Assembly (NCBI GenBank): GCA_023150055.1 | Contig: JAKLLP010000054.1 | Coordinates: 1-8,319, forward strand | Direction of reading: 5' to 3' | From: Gammaproteobacteria bacterium | Lineage (GTDB): Bacteria > Pseudomonadota > Gammaproteobacteria > Steroidobacterales > GCA-2729495 | DNA: 8,319 nucleotides | Part shown: one piece after another, positions 1-5,860 of the stretch | Layout of the letters: every line of letters begins with the position of its first letter | How positions within the stretch are numbered: position 1 is the first letter of the stretch | Made by a program: the position numbers and the translations under genes | The notes under the pieces: model-generated | Database searches by the model: none | Told to the model about the DNA's origin: nothing | Seen by the model: only the letters and a program-made list of their open reading frames with translations

Positions 1-983
1 TGGACCAGGAAATCGGCTGCCGGCTCGTCGGGCCCGTGGATCCTGGCGCGAATCCCCGTGTAGCCGGGCACCAGCCGCGCCTCTTCGAGCGCCGGGTAAT
101 AGCGACGGATCGCCGTCGCGAATCGCTGCCTGCGCGACTCGTCGAAGCCGTAATCGATGTCGTCGATCCACTGCACGTCAGGGCCAAAACGCGCGGCGCC
201 CGCGAGGTCCACCGTGACATGGATACCGAGCCCGGTGTCTTCGGCAAGCGGATAGACCAGGTGGCGGAATGGGGAGTCGCCCTGGAGCGCGAAGTACTGA
301 CCGCGCGCGAATCGCGTGACGGGAACCTGCGCGGGAGCGAGCGTCTCGATACGGCCGGCAAGCCGGCTGGCGCACAAACCGGCGGCATTGACGAGATACC
401 GGCAGGATATCGCCGGCGACCCGTCGATCCCGACCTCGAAACCATGCTCAACCGGCGTCGCGCCCGTGACCCGGGTGTTCAGCACCACCGAGCCGCCGGC
501 GGTCTCGATGTCGGCGCGCAGACTCAGCAGGTACTGGTGGCTGTCCAGGATGCCGGTCGACGGTGACCAGAGCGCGCGCACACAGTGCAGCGCGGGCTCG
601 AGCCCCAGCACCTGCCCGGACGTGAGCCACGCGACGTCGGCGACGCCATTGGCGAGCGCCCGGGCGCGATATTGCTCCAGTTGCCGGACCTCGGCCTGCG
701 TGACCGCGACGATGAGCTTGCCGGTGCGGCGATGGGGAATGCCGCGCTCTGCGCAGTACGCGTAGAGAAGCTCGCGGCCCGCGACGCACAGCCGCGCCTT
801 CGCCGAATGCGGCGGGTAATAGATGCCGGCGTGAATGACCTCGGAGGAGCGACTGCTCGCGTGCATGCCGATCGCCGCCTCGGCCTCGAGAACGAGCACC
901 TCGAGGCCTCGCATGGCGAGCGCGCGGGCGCTGGCCAGTCCCGTGACGCCGGCGCCGACGACGATGCAGTCGACCTGGTCCAC
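1..983 (-). CDS. FAD-dependent oxidoreductase, L-2-hydroxyglutarate oxidase-like (3' end cut by window edge)
   Basis: A DAO-fold flavoenzyme, seen for 327 codons before the window edge removes the C-terminus. The N-terminus has a Rossmann FAD-binding motif (G10-A-G-V-T-G15) followed by a ribose-binding acidic residue (E33). Next comes the signature IHAGIYY at residues 50-56 and KARLC (62-66), which matches the L-2-hydroxyglutarate dehydrogenase/oxidase (LhgO, L2HGDH) group. Known members oxidise L-2-hydroxyglutarate to 2-oxoglutarate and pass electrons to oxygen or quinone. Family members of this shorter type are about 370 residues, so perhaps 40 are missing here. The only start after the in-frame upstream stop is GTG at 983; no clear Shine-Dalgarno precedes it. 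It lies 36 nt after the phaC stop on the same strand, so it is probably the third gene of a phaR-phaC operon and may depend on translation from phaC. The family is well supported; the exact substrate is inference. Confidence 0.83.
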   Translation of the reverse strand, partial: MDQVDCIVVGAGVTGLASARALAMRGLEVLVLEAEAAIGMHASSRSSEVIHAGIYYPPHSAKARLCVAGRELLYAYCAERGIPHRRTGKLIVAVTQAEVRQLEQYRARALANGVADVAWLTSGQVLGLEPALHCVRALWSPSTGILDSHQYLLSLRADIETAGGSVVLNTRVTGATPVEHGFEVGIDGSPAISCRYLVNAAGLCASRLAGRIETLAPAQVPVTRFARGQYFALQGDSPFRHLVYPLAEDTGLGIHVTVDLAGAARFGPDVQWIDDIDYGFDESRRQRFATAIRRYYPALEEARLVPGYTGIRARIHGPDEPAADFLV

Positions 984-1019
984 GTCAGCGCAGGGCAGCG
1001 GCCGTCGGCCCGCGCGTGG

Positions 1020-2819
1020 TCAGGAACTGCGGAGCTTCACGTAGGAGCCGGGCGCGTCCTCGATCGCCGGCAACTCACCGGCACCGGGCACGCGCGCGGG
1101 AACCTTCGGCCCGGATTGCGGCGCAAGCCACGCGTCCCAGTCCGGCCACCAGGAGCCGGGATGCTCGGTGGCGCCATTGAGCCAGTCGGCAAGTTCACCG
1201 ACCTGCCCCTCCTGCCGCTCGTTCACCCAGTACTGGTACTTGCCCTGGCTCGGCGGATTGATGACGCCGGCGATGTGGCCCGAGCCGGCGAGCACGAAGC
1301 GCACCGGGCCGGTATAGAGGTGGGAGGCCTTGAACACCGACGGGTAGGGCGCGATGTGATCCTCGCGCGAGGCAAGCAGGTAGATCGGCATGCTGACTTT
1401 CGTCAGGTCGATCGGCACGCCGCCGAGCGTGAGCGCACCGGGTTTCACGAGATTGTTCTTCAGGTACATCTCGCGCAGGTAATACATGTGCGTGCGGCGC
1501 GGCATGCGTGTCGCATCGGCGTTCCAGTAGAGCAGATCGAAGGATACGGGTTCCTTCCCGAGCAGGTAGTTGTTCACGTAGAAGGACCAGAACAGGTCGT
1601 TCGCCCGCAGCATGTTGAAGGTGGTGAACATGGCCTGGCCGTCGAGATACCCCTTCTCCTCCATCATCCGGTCGAGGTTTTCGAGCTGCCGCTCGTCGAT
1701 GAACACCTGCAGATCACCGGGCTCGGAAAAATCCACCTGGGTGGCGAAGAAGGTCGCCGAGCTGATGCGCCGGTCGCCCCGCGCCGCCATGCAACCGAGG
1801 GCCGCCGCAAGCAGCGTACCGCCGATGCAATAACCGATGACATTCATCTCCTGCGCGCCCGTGGCGCGGGTGACTGCATCGACGGCGCCGAGCACGCCTT
1901 CGGTGAGATAGTCGTCGAAAGTCTTCCCGGCGAGACCGCTGTCCGGGTTGACCCAGGAGACGACGAACACCGTGTAACCGCGCTCCACCGCCCAGCGCAC
2001 GAAAGACTTCTCCGGGGTCAGGTCCAGGATGTAGTACTTGTTGATCCAGGGCGGCACGATCAGCAGCGGTTTTTCGTACACCTCGGCCGTCGTCGGCGCG
2101 AACTGCACGAGCTGCAACAGCTCGTTCTGGTAGACGACCTTGCCGGGGGTCACCGCGATGTTGCGGCCCGGTTCGAAGGCGCCGGGATCGGTGTGGGTGA
2201 TCTGCAGCCGGCCCTGGCCGCGCTCGAGATCGCGGCGGAAATTTTCGAAACCCCGCACCAGGTTCTCGCCCTTGCTCTCGATGGTCGCGCGCAGCACTTC
2301 GGGATTGCTCCACACGAAGTTGCTCGGCGCGAAAGCGTCGGCAAACTGGCGCGTGTAGAAGTCGAGCTTGCGCAGCGTCTTGTCGTCGAGGCCCTCTACG
2401 GCCGCCATCGTGCCGACCAGCCAGCGCGAGGTGATCAGGTAGGACTGCTTGATGAAGTCGAACAGCGGATTCGTGTCCCACTCGGGGTCGCGAAAGCGCC
2501 GGTCACCGCGCTCGGGCGTCGCCACCGGCGCGGCGGGCTGGCCCATCAGGCGTTGCGAAACGCTTTGCCAGAGCTGCATGTGCTGCTGCCAGAGATCGAG
2601 GTTCGCCTGCATCAGCCGTGCCGGATCGAACCGCATCCGCTGCGCCGCCTCGGTGAGAGTGCCGCCGACGTTGAGCGGATCGAGTGCCGACATGACGTCG
2701 CCCGGCGTCTTGAGCGCCTCGGCAAAGATCTCCTGGTTGGCGCGCGCAAGGCGCAGCAACTCCTCGGTGGCCTGCTGCATGTCGAAGTTCGGCTTGGCGG
2801 CAGTCTGATCGGTGTTCAT
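1020..2819 (-). CDS. phaC: class I poly(3-hydroxyalkanoate) synthase PhaC
   Basis: Polymerises (R)-3-hydroxyacyl-CoA, mainly 3-hydroxybutyryl-CoA for class I enzymes, into PHA at the granule surface. At 599 residues it is of normal class I length (the Cupriavidus necator enzyme is 589). The N-terminal PhaC_N region covers roughly residues 80-260 and an alpha/beta-hydrolase domain follows. The catalytic triad is visible: Cys331 in the lipase-like box GYCIGG, Asp487 in ASREDHIAP, and His515 in GSGHIAGVINPP. The conserved PWINKYYILDL segment is also present. I chose ATG at 2819 because AAGAG lies 4 nt upstream; a GTG at 2831 in the same frame adds four residues but has no visible ribosome binding site. 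It lies 57 nt after phaR and 36 nt before the FAD oxidoreductase gene, all on one strand. No promoter of its own is evident, so expression probably comes from the PhaR-controlled phaR promoter. Confidence 0.96.
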   Translation of the reverse strand: MNTDQTAAKPNFDMQQATEELLRLARANQEIFAEALKTPGDVMSALDPLNVGGTLTEAAQRMRFDPARLMQANLDLWQQHMQLWQSVSQRLMGQPAAPVATPERGDRRFRDPEWDTNPLFDFIKQSYLITSRWLVGTMAAVEGLDDKTLRKLDFYTRQFADAFAPSNFVWSNPEVLRATIESKGENLVRGFENFRRDLERGQGRLQITHTDPGAFEPGRNIAVTPGKVVYQNELLQLVQFAPTTAEVYEKPLLIVPPWINKYYILDLTPEKSFVRWAVERGYTVFVVSWVNPDSGLAGKTFDDYLTEGVLGAVDAVTRATGAQEMNVIGYCIGGTLLAAALGCMAARGDRRISSATFFATQVDFSEPGDLQVFIDERQLENLDRMMEEKGYLDGQAMFTTFNMLRANDLFWSFYVNNYLLGKEPVSFDLLYWNADATRMPRRTHMYYLREMYLKNNLVKPGALTLGGVPIDLTKVSMPIYLLASREDHIAPYPSVFKASHLYTGPVRFVLAGSGHIAGVINPPSQGKYQYWVNERQEGQVGELADWLNGATEHPGSWWPDWDAWLAPQSGPKVPARVPGAGELPAIEDAPGSYVKLRSS

Positions 2820-2840
2820 GGCGCTCTTCACGGCTGGTTC

Positions 2841-2867
2841 GGGGTGCGGGGGTGCGGGGGCGCTGGG
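2841..2867 (+). other. G-quadruplex-type G-run cluster in the phaR-phaC spacer
   Basis: Four G-runs of 4, 5, 5 and 3 bases, separated by TGC, TGC and CGCT, fit the standard G3+N1-7 quadruplex pattern. The first part is a short tandem repeat of GGGG(G)TGC. The run is on the plus strand, which is the template strand for phaR-phaC. The corresponding mRNA is therefore a C-rich, G-poor stretch just before the phaC start, and could alternatively resemble a Rho loading region. The pattern is seen directly; folding and function are inference. Confidence 0.5.
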
Positions 2868-2876
2868 AAGATGCGC

Positions 2877-3335
2877 TCAGGGCTTCTTCTGTTGGCCCGC
2901 GCTCATGGCGTCCAGGAATGCCTTCTGCATGTCGGCCCAGGCGCCGAGGTTCTTGGCGGCCATGGTCTGCATGGTGGCCATCGGCGTGTGCGCCAGCAGG
3001 TCGCGGAACTGGTCCTGCATCGTCTTTTGCTGGTTAAGGAAGTTCTCGACGCTGCTCTCCAGGTACTGCGCCATGAACTCCTGCATCGGGTTGCCGTAGA
3101 AACGGATGATGTGCCGGAGCATGCCCGCGCTCAGGATAGGGCGCCCGCCCTGCTCCTGTTCGGCGATGACCTGCAGCAGGATGCTGCGGGTGATGTCCTC
3201 GCCGTTGGTGTCGTCGATGACCACGATGTCCTCGCCGTCGACGACCAGCTGGCGGATGCCCTCGAGGGTGACATGCTTGCTGGCATGGGTGTCATAGAGC
3301 CGCCGGTTGGCGTATTTCTTGATTGTCCGAGCCAT
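2877..3335 (-). CDS. phaR: PHA synthesis transcriptional repressor PhaR
   Basis: A 152-residue regulator that in studied bacteria represses phasin genes and its own gene, and is released from DNA when it binds nascent PHA granules. Residues 1-60 form the PHA-accumulation-regulator DNA-binding domain, with the diagnostic IKKYANRRLYDT at 5-16 and VTLEGIRQLV at 22-31. Residues 65-105 match the PHB_acc domain (GMLRHIIRFYGNPMQEFM). The tail, 115-152, is rich in Met, Ala and Gln and ends QQKKP. I chose ATG at 3335 because GGAGG (3344-3348) lies 8 nt upstream and the family consensus begins here; an open frame extends upstream to 3428 but crosses the predicted promoter. It is the first gene of the probable phaR-phaC-oxidoreductase operon, and its promoter carries dyads likely to be its own operators. 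Confidence 0.95.
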   Translation of the reverse strand: MARTIKKYANRRLYDTHASKHVTLEGIRQLVVDGEDIVVIDDTNGEDITRSILLQVIAEQEQGGRPILSAGMLRHIIRFYGNPMQEFMAQYLESSVENFLNQQKTMQDQFRDLLAHTPMATMQTMAAKNLGAWADMQKAFLDAMSAGQQKKP

Positions 3336-3370
3336 GTTCGGGGCCTCCGATATTCTTTTTGCCTTGCAGG

Positions 3371-3397
3371 ATTCTACCCGGTTTTTTGCGATCGCAA
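3371..3397 (-). promoter_or_regulatory. phaR promoter -10 box with putative PhaR operator
   Basis: Read on the minus strand, TAGAAT at 3376-3371 is a 5/6 match to the sigma-70 -10 box. It would place the transcript start near 3364, about 28 nt before the phaR start codon. The perfect 12-bp palindrome TTGCGATCGCAA (3386-3397) lies 9 bp upstream of the -10, covering the spacer and -35 zone where a repressor would block polymerase. No good -35 hexamer is visible. The form TTGC-N4-GCAA agrees with TGC-rich operators reported for PhaR in other proteobacteria. A similarly placed dyad is found at the phasin promoter. The operator assignment is inference from position and symmetry. Confidence 0.55.
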
Positions 3398-3435
3398 CTA
3401 AACCAAGCCGGATTTGGTGCGTACGCAAAAAACCG
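3379..3435. repeat. 12-bp inverted repeat with two nested palindromes upstream of phaR
   Basis: CGGTTTTTTGCG (3379-3390) and its exact reverse complement CGCAAAAAACCG (3424-3435) flank a 33-bp spacer. Each arm overlaps a short palindrome: TTGCGATCGCAA (3386-3397) and TGCGTACGCA (3418-3427). The palindrome centres are 31 bp apart, close to three helical turns, so two bound dimers would face the same side of the DNA. This fits a two-site PhaR operator with possible cooperative binding. The repeat is seen directly; its role is inferred. Confidence 0.6.
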
Positions 3436-3636
3436 CCGTGTATTCTTCAATAATTCAGTTACTTGGCAAATCTGCGGGCGCAGTTGGCCCCCGCTCAGCA
3501 TTCTGCAAACAAATTGACGGCCTGCGACCGACCGAATGCCCGGAGGCGGGCAGGACTCGGCCGGTCCCCGGGTCTCACCGCCGGTTGGCCCTGCGGGCGC
3601 CCTTATAAGCGCGGCTCCTGGCGCCTCAGGGCGGGT

Positions 3637-3718
3637 GGCGGTGACGTCAAGGCGGGCGTGTGGAGCCAGCGGAGCAGGATGCGGAGCGCAGCGAACGTCC
3701 CGCCGCGACGTCACCGCC
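3637..3718. repeat. 82-nt long-armed inverted repeat in the phaR-phasin intergenic region
   Basis: GGCGGTGACGTC (3637-3648) is perfectly complementary to GACGTCACCGCC (3707-3718). After two mismatched positions the arms continue for six more pairs (GGCGGG 3651-3656 with CCCGCC 3699-3704). The 42-nt loop carries three GGAGC direct repeats (3662, 3671, 3683) and a fourth GGA at 3676. It lies beyond the phasin terminator and about 200 bp upstream of the phaR operators, with no gene across it. The rest of 3436-3780 shows no supported coding sequence. It could be a structured RNA, a REP-like element or a protein-binding dyad; the sequence does not decide. Confidence 0.5.
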
Positions 3719-3783
3719 GCCAGCCCAAGCAGCAGCGCGCCAGTCTCAGACCGGCTGGTATCCCCACCAATGGGCGAAGAACC

Positions 3784-3819
3784 AAAAAAGAAGGGTGGCG
3801 GCCCTGGAAGCCGCCACCC
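3784..3819 (-). terminator. Rho-independent terminator of the phasin gene
   Basis: On the minus strand a perfect 10-bp GC-rich stem (GGGTGGCGGC 3819-3810 with GCCGCCACCC 3802-3793) encloses a 7-nt loop. It is followed by a U-rich run, UUCUUUUUU (3792-3784). It lies about 50 nt after the phasin stop codon. A smaller hairpin (GCCCC/GGGGC, 3853-3865) sits between the two. This isolates the highly expressed phasin transcript from the downstream phaR operon. Confidence 0.9.
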
Positions 3820-3869
3820 TATCGGGGGGATCCGATCCTTCGCGCCCTCCCTGCCCCGCCGGGGCGGGT

Positions 3870-4217
3870 TCAGGCAGCCTTCTTGGCAGCCGTGCGCTTC
3901 TCGGCGACCAGGCCGGCAGTGGCGTCCTGGGCGGTGCGCGCAATCTCGGCGTACTCCTGGGTGCGCTTGGCGATCTTCTCGCCGAGCGCCCGGGTCTGGG
4001 CGATCTGCTTGCCGACGTAGTCGTTCATGTCGGCGACCTGCGCCGGCAGCCGTGCCTGCTCGACCGCGAACTCGATGTAGTCACCGAGAACCGCGTAGTT
4101 CTGGCGGGCAATGCGCTCGAAGGTCTGTGCAGCGATGTCGCTGAAGGCGCGGAACGGCTCGAAGGCCTCGCGCTGGAAATCGATGTACTTCTGAAACTGG
4201 TCGTTGTAGGTGCTCAT
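3870..4217 (-). CDS. phasin family protein (PHA granule coat)
   Basis: A 115-residue, cysteine-free, mostly helical protein matching the Phasin_2 type. Such proteins cover the surface of PHA granules, set granule number and size, and are often the most abundant granule protein. The N-terminus (residues 1-50) has the alternating aromatic and charged pattern usual for the family (YNDQFQKYIDFQREAFEPF). The middle is an amphipathic, coiled-coil-prone helix, and the C-terminus is the Lys/Ala tail AEKRTAAKKAA common in phasins. The start at 4217 is supported by GGAGAG 6 nt upstream. It is monocistronic, with its own near-consensus -10 box and putative PhaR operator upstream and a strong terminator downstream. 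It would correspond to phaP functionally, but phasins diverge strongly, so no paralogue number is assigned. Confidence 0.9.
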   Translation of the reverse strand: MSTYNDQFQKYIDFQREAFEPFRAFSDIAAQTFERIARQNYAVLGDYIEFAVEQARLPAQVADMNDYVGKQIAQTRALGEKIAKRTQEYAEIARTAQDATAGLVAEKRTAAKKAA

Positions 4218-4267
4218 GTCGCGCTCTCCGTTGATAGTGGATCAATGACCCCCTCGGGTCGCGGACC

Positions 4268-4297
4268 ATTATAGCGGAGCCTTCTTGCGGTGCAAGA
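4268..4297 (-). promoter_or_regulatory. phasin promoter with putative PhaR operator
   Basis: The minus strand carries a perfect TATAAT -10 box at 4273-4268, predicting a start near 4261 and a leader of about 44 nt. TTGCAC (4295-4290), 16 bp upstream of the -10, is a weak -35 candidate. It is embedded in the dyad TCTTGC-GGT-GCAAGA (4283-4297, 6-bp arms, 3-bp spacer). The dyad matches the TTGC-N3/4-GCAA form found at the same place relative to the phaR -10. A protein bound there would cover the -35 and spacer. The leader begins with a small hairpin (GACCC/GGGTC, 4247-4260) that could protect the 5' end. Confidence 0.6.
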
Positions 4298-4393
4298 GGA
4301 TTTCAAGTTCTTTAAGTGTATGAACAGTGCCTAATTAACCCGATGTTTATATGATAGTTATTTATAGGCTTGGAAGTAGCTGGTCTTTTTTCA

Positions 4394-4406
4394 AACGCAC
4401 TGCGTT
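4394..4406. repeat. 13-bp palindrome in the divergent intergenic region
   Basis: AACGCA-C-TGCGTT is a perfect inverted repeat with one central base. It lies between the phasin gene (minus) and the small plus-strand ORF at 4549. An AT-rich stretch (4300-4392) separates it from the phasin promoter. It has operator-like symmetry but differs in half-site order from the TTGC..GCAA dyads, so it may bind a different regulator. The remainder of 4298-4548 holds no gene that I can support. Confidence 0.35.
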
Positions 4407-4476
4407 AAGCGGCTGACCCGGCAAACCGGCACGCAACCGTGGCCGCGGGTGTCACAGCGATGCAACCTGCCCCACC

Positions 4477-4482
4477 TAGAAT
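4477..4482 (+). promoter_or_regulatory. possible -10 box for the small ORF at 4549
   Basis: TAGAAT is a 5/6 match to the sigma-70 -10 consensus and identical to the -10 proposed for phaR. It lies about 67 nt upstream of the small ORF. No convincing -35 hexamer is seen 16-18 bp upstream, so this is tentative. Confidence 0.3.
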
Positions 4483-4548
4483 CGTTCCAGATCAGCCCAC
4501 ATCCGCTGGGCTGCGATGACCGAAACAGCTCTGAAAGGAGGACCCCCA

Positions 4549-4764
4549 ATGCACCGCGTGACCCCATACGAATTTTTCGTGAACCTCGATGCCGATGCTG
4601 ACCACCAGGACGAGATCCGCGCGCGCCTTCGCCGCCCCTCCGGAGCGCTGGTCGTCAAGGGTTACGTGATCGATCCGGGCGATACCGCGGCACTCGCGTC
4701 CGTTCAGCACGTCCCGAACCCCACGCTGAGACGACCCACTTACACGCAGGCCAACGCCGCATAG
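4549..4764 (+). CDS. small protein of 71 residues, unknown; weak Nif11 leader-peptide-like pattern
   Basis: Not confidently recognised. It is likely a real gene, because AAAGGAGG stands 7 nt before the ATG and third positions are GC-rich like its neighbours. It has no cysteine, no membrane segment and no secretion signal. Residues 9-49 show a pattern loosely like Nif11-domain leader peptides: F9, L13, AD at 15-16, a hydrophobic at 23, P30, AL at 33-34, KGY at 37-39, then DPGDTAAL (42-49). The remaining 22 residues (VPNPTLRRPTYTQANAA and just before) are Pro, Thr and Asn rich and would be the core region if it were a peptide precursor. Nif11 spacing is off by about two residues and no modifying enzyme or transporter is nearby, so this is only a hypothesis. 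An in-frame upstream ATG at 4516 has no good ribosome binding site. It stands alone, divergent from the phasin gene. Confidence 0.65.
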   Translation: MHRVTPYEFFVNLDADADHQDEIRARLRRPSGALVVKGYVIDPGDTAALASVQHVPNPTLRRPTYTQANAA

Positions 4765-5161
4765 CGGTGATCTCCCGGCACCCTCAGCGATTCCACCGAG
4801 ACGGAACAGGCGTGGTCTGCCACCCGCCTCGGGCACGTAACCCAGGCCAGGAGTTCAAGCGGCGACGGCGCTGCCGCGGTTTGCGACGAGCGTCGCCACC
4901 GCTGCCGTGATTGCATCCGGGATTCCAGGGTCAGGCAAGAACGATAAGCGCGCCGCGGACGTCGACCTCGTGAGGCCGCGGAGAAGTGCTGCTGTGGATA
5001 TATCAGACGCGTCCTGCGTACATACGGTAGCCGCACCGGGCTATGCTTAAGCCTAGCAGCCTGTCCGACTCAGGATTGATCTACTGCGACAATGGGAAGT
5101 CGCAGCGACCCGTGCCCGGCGCCATTCCGCGACGGGAGATGCAGATTCAGCAGAGGTCAGC
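4765..5161. other. 397-bp intergenic region without a supported gene
   Basis: No frame here has a credible start, ribosome binding site and coding pattern. Short symmetric elements are present: GCTTAAGC (5045-5052), and a 7-bp dyad CTGCGAC/GTCGCAG (5084-5090 with 5099-5105, 8-nt spacer). The dyad lies about 57 nt upstream of the dienelactone-hydrolase-family gene and could be an operator or leader hairpin for it. No clear -35/-10 pair or intrinsic terminator was found for the genes on either side. Confidence 0.5.
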
Positions 5162-5824
5162 ATGGGAGAAAACGTTCGACTGAAAGCCGCCGACGGCCAT
5201 GAATTCGACGCCTGGCTGGCGCGGCCGGCAGGCGCACCACGCGGCGGACTCGTGGTCCTGCAGGAGATCTTCGGCGTCAACGCCCACATCCGGCGCGTGA
5301 CGGACTCTTTTGCCAGGGACGGTTACCTCGCCATCGCGCCGGCGCTGTTCGACCGTGCCAGGCCAGGCGCGGAACTCGGCTACGACGAGCTGGAGACAGG
5401 CCGCGAACTGATGTCGTCGCTCGACCGCGCGAACACCGTGCGCGATATCAGCGCCGCCGTCGCTGCGGTGCGGGAGGCCGGCAAGGTCGCGGCCATCGGT
5501 TACTGCTGGGGCGGGGCGCTCGCGGATCTGGCGGCCTGCGAATGCGGCGTCTCGGCCGCAATTTCCTATTACGGCCGGCAAACCGCCACGTGGCTCGAGC
5601 TGCAGCCGCGCTGTCCGGTGATGTACCACTTCGGCAAACTCGACCCGATCATTCCGCCGGAGACGGTGGCGGCGATCAAGGCAGGCAGGCCGCGCGGCGT
5701 TTTCCATGTCTACGAAGAAGCCGGGCATGGTTTCAACTGCGACGAGCGCCACGAGTTCCACCCGGAGAGCGCCTCGCTCGCCCGCAAGCGCACGCTGGAG
5801 TTCCTGCGGCGCTATGTCGGTTGA
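5162..5824 (+). CDS. dienelactone hydrolase family protein
   Basis: A 220-residue alpha/beta hydrolase of the dienelactone hydrolase family (carboxymethylenebutenolidase type). It is a cytoplasmic enzyme with no signal peptide. The triad is visible as Cys115 in GYCWGG, Asp161 in GKLDPIIP and His189 in AGHGFNC. Glu35 in LQEIFGVN is the residue that holds the cysteine inactive until substrate binds in the Pseudomonas enzyme. Full length matches the family (about 230). In the chlorocatechol pathway the family opens dienelactone to maleylacetate, but many members act on other lactones or esters and the substrate here is unknown. The start is supported by GAGG 5 nt before the ATG. The UbiD-family gene begins 36 nt after its stop, so the two are probably co-transcribed. 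Confidence 0.92.
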   Translation: MGENVRLKAADGHEFDAWLARPAGAPRGGLVVLQEIFGVNAHIRRVTDSFARDGYLAIAPALFDRARPGAELGYDELETGRELMSSLDRANTVRDISAAVAAVREAGKVAAIGYCWGGALADLAACECGVSAAISYYGRQTATWLELQPRCPVMYHFGKLDPIIPPETVAAIKAGRPRGVFHVYEEAGHGFNCDERHEFHPESASLARKRTLEFLRRYVG

Positions 5825-5860
5825 GGTCGAGGCCGATCTATATTGAGGAACCCCCCGAAC

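Noticed and set aside
585..3401. A 938-codon open frame on the plus strand across phaC and phaR
   Set aside because: It lies antisense to two confidently identified genes, its product is low-complexity and His/Arg/Val/Leu rich with no domain, and such frames arise from GC-rich third positions.
3336..3428. N-terminal extension of PhaR by 31 residues
   Set aside because: The extension runs across the predicted -10 box and operator and has no family similarity. The ATG at 3335 has a strong GGAGG and the expected family start.
3642..3649. TGACGTCA palindrome as a CRE-type regulatory site
   Set aside because: That site belongs to eukaryotic factors; here the 8-mer is simply part of the longer inverted repeat.
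3463..4274. Overlapping plus-strand open frames between phaR and the phasin gene
   Set aside because: They overlap each other, the phasin gene antisense and its terminator. They have no ribosome binding sites and read as Arg/Pro/Ala-rich noise.
4335..4372. A second, distal phasin promoter in the AT-rich stretch (TATAAA/TATCAT-like boxes)
   Set aside because: AT-rich DNA yields such hexamers by chance and no paired -35 is convincing. The perfect TATAAT at 4268-4273 explains the gene better.
4740..5036. A 98-codon minus-strand open frame after the small ORF
   Set aside because: Composition is Arg/Ser-rich, no ribosome binding site or domain is seen, and it overlaps the end of the better-supported ORF at 4549.
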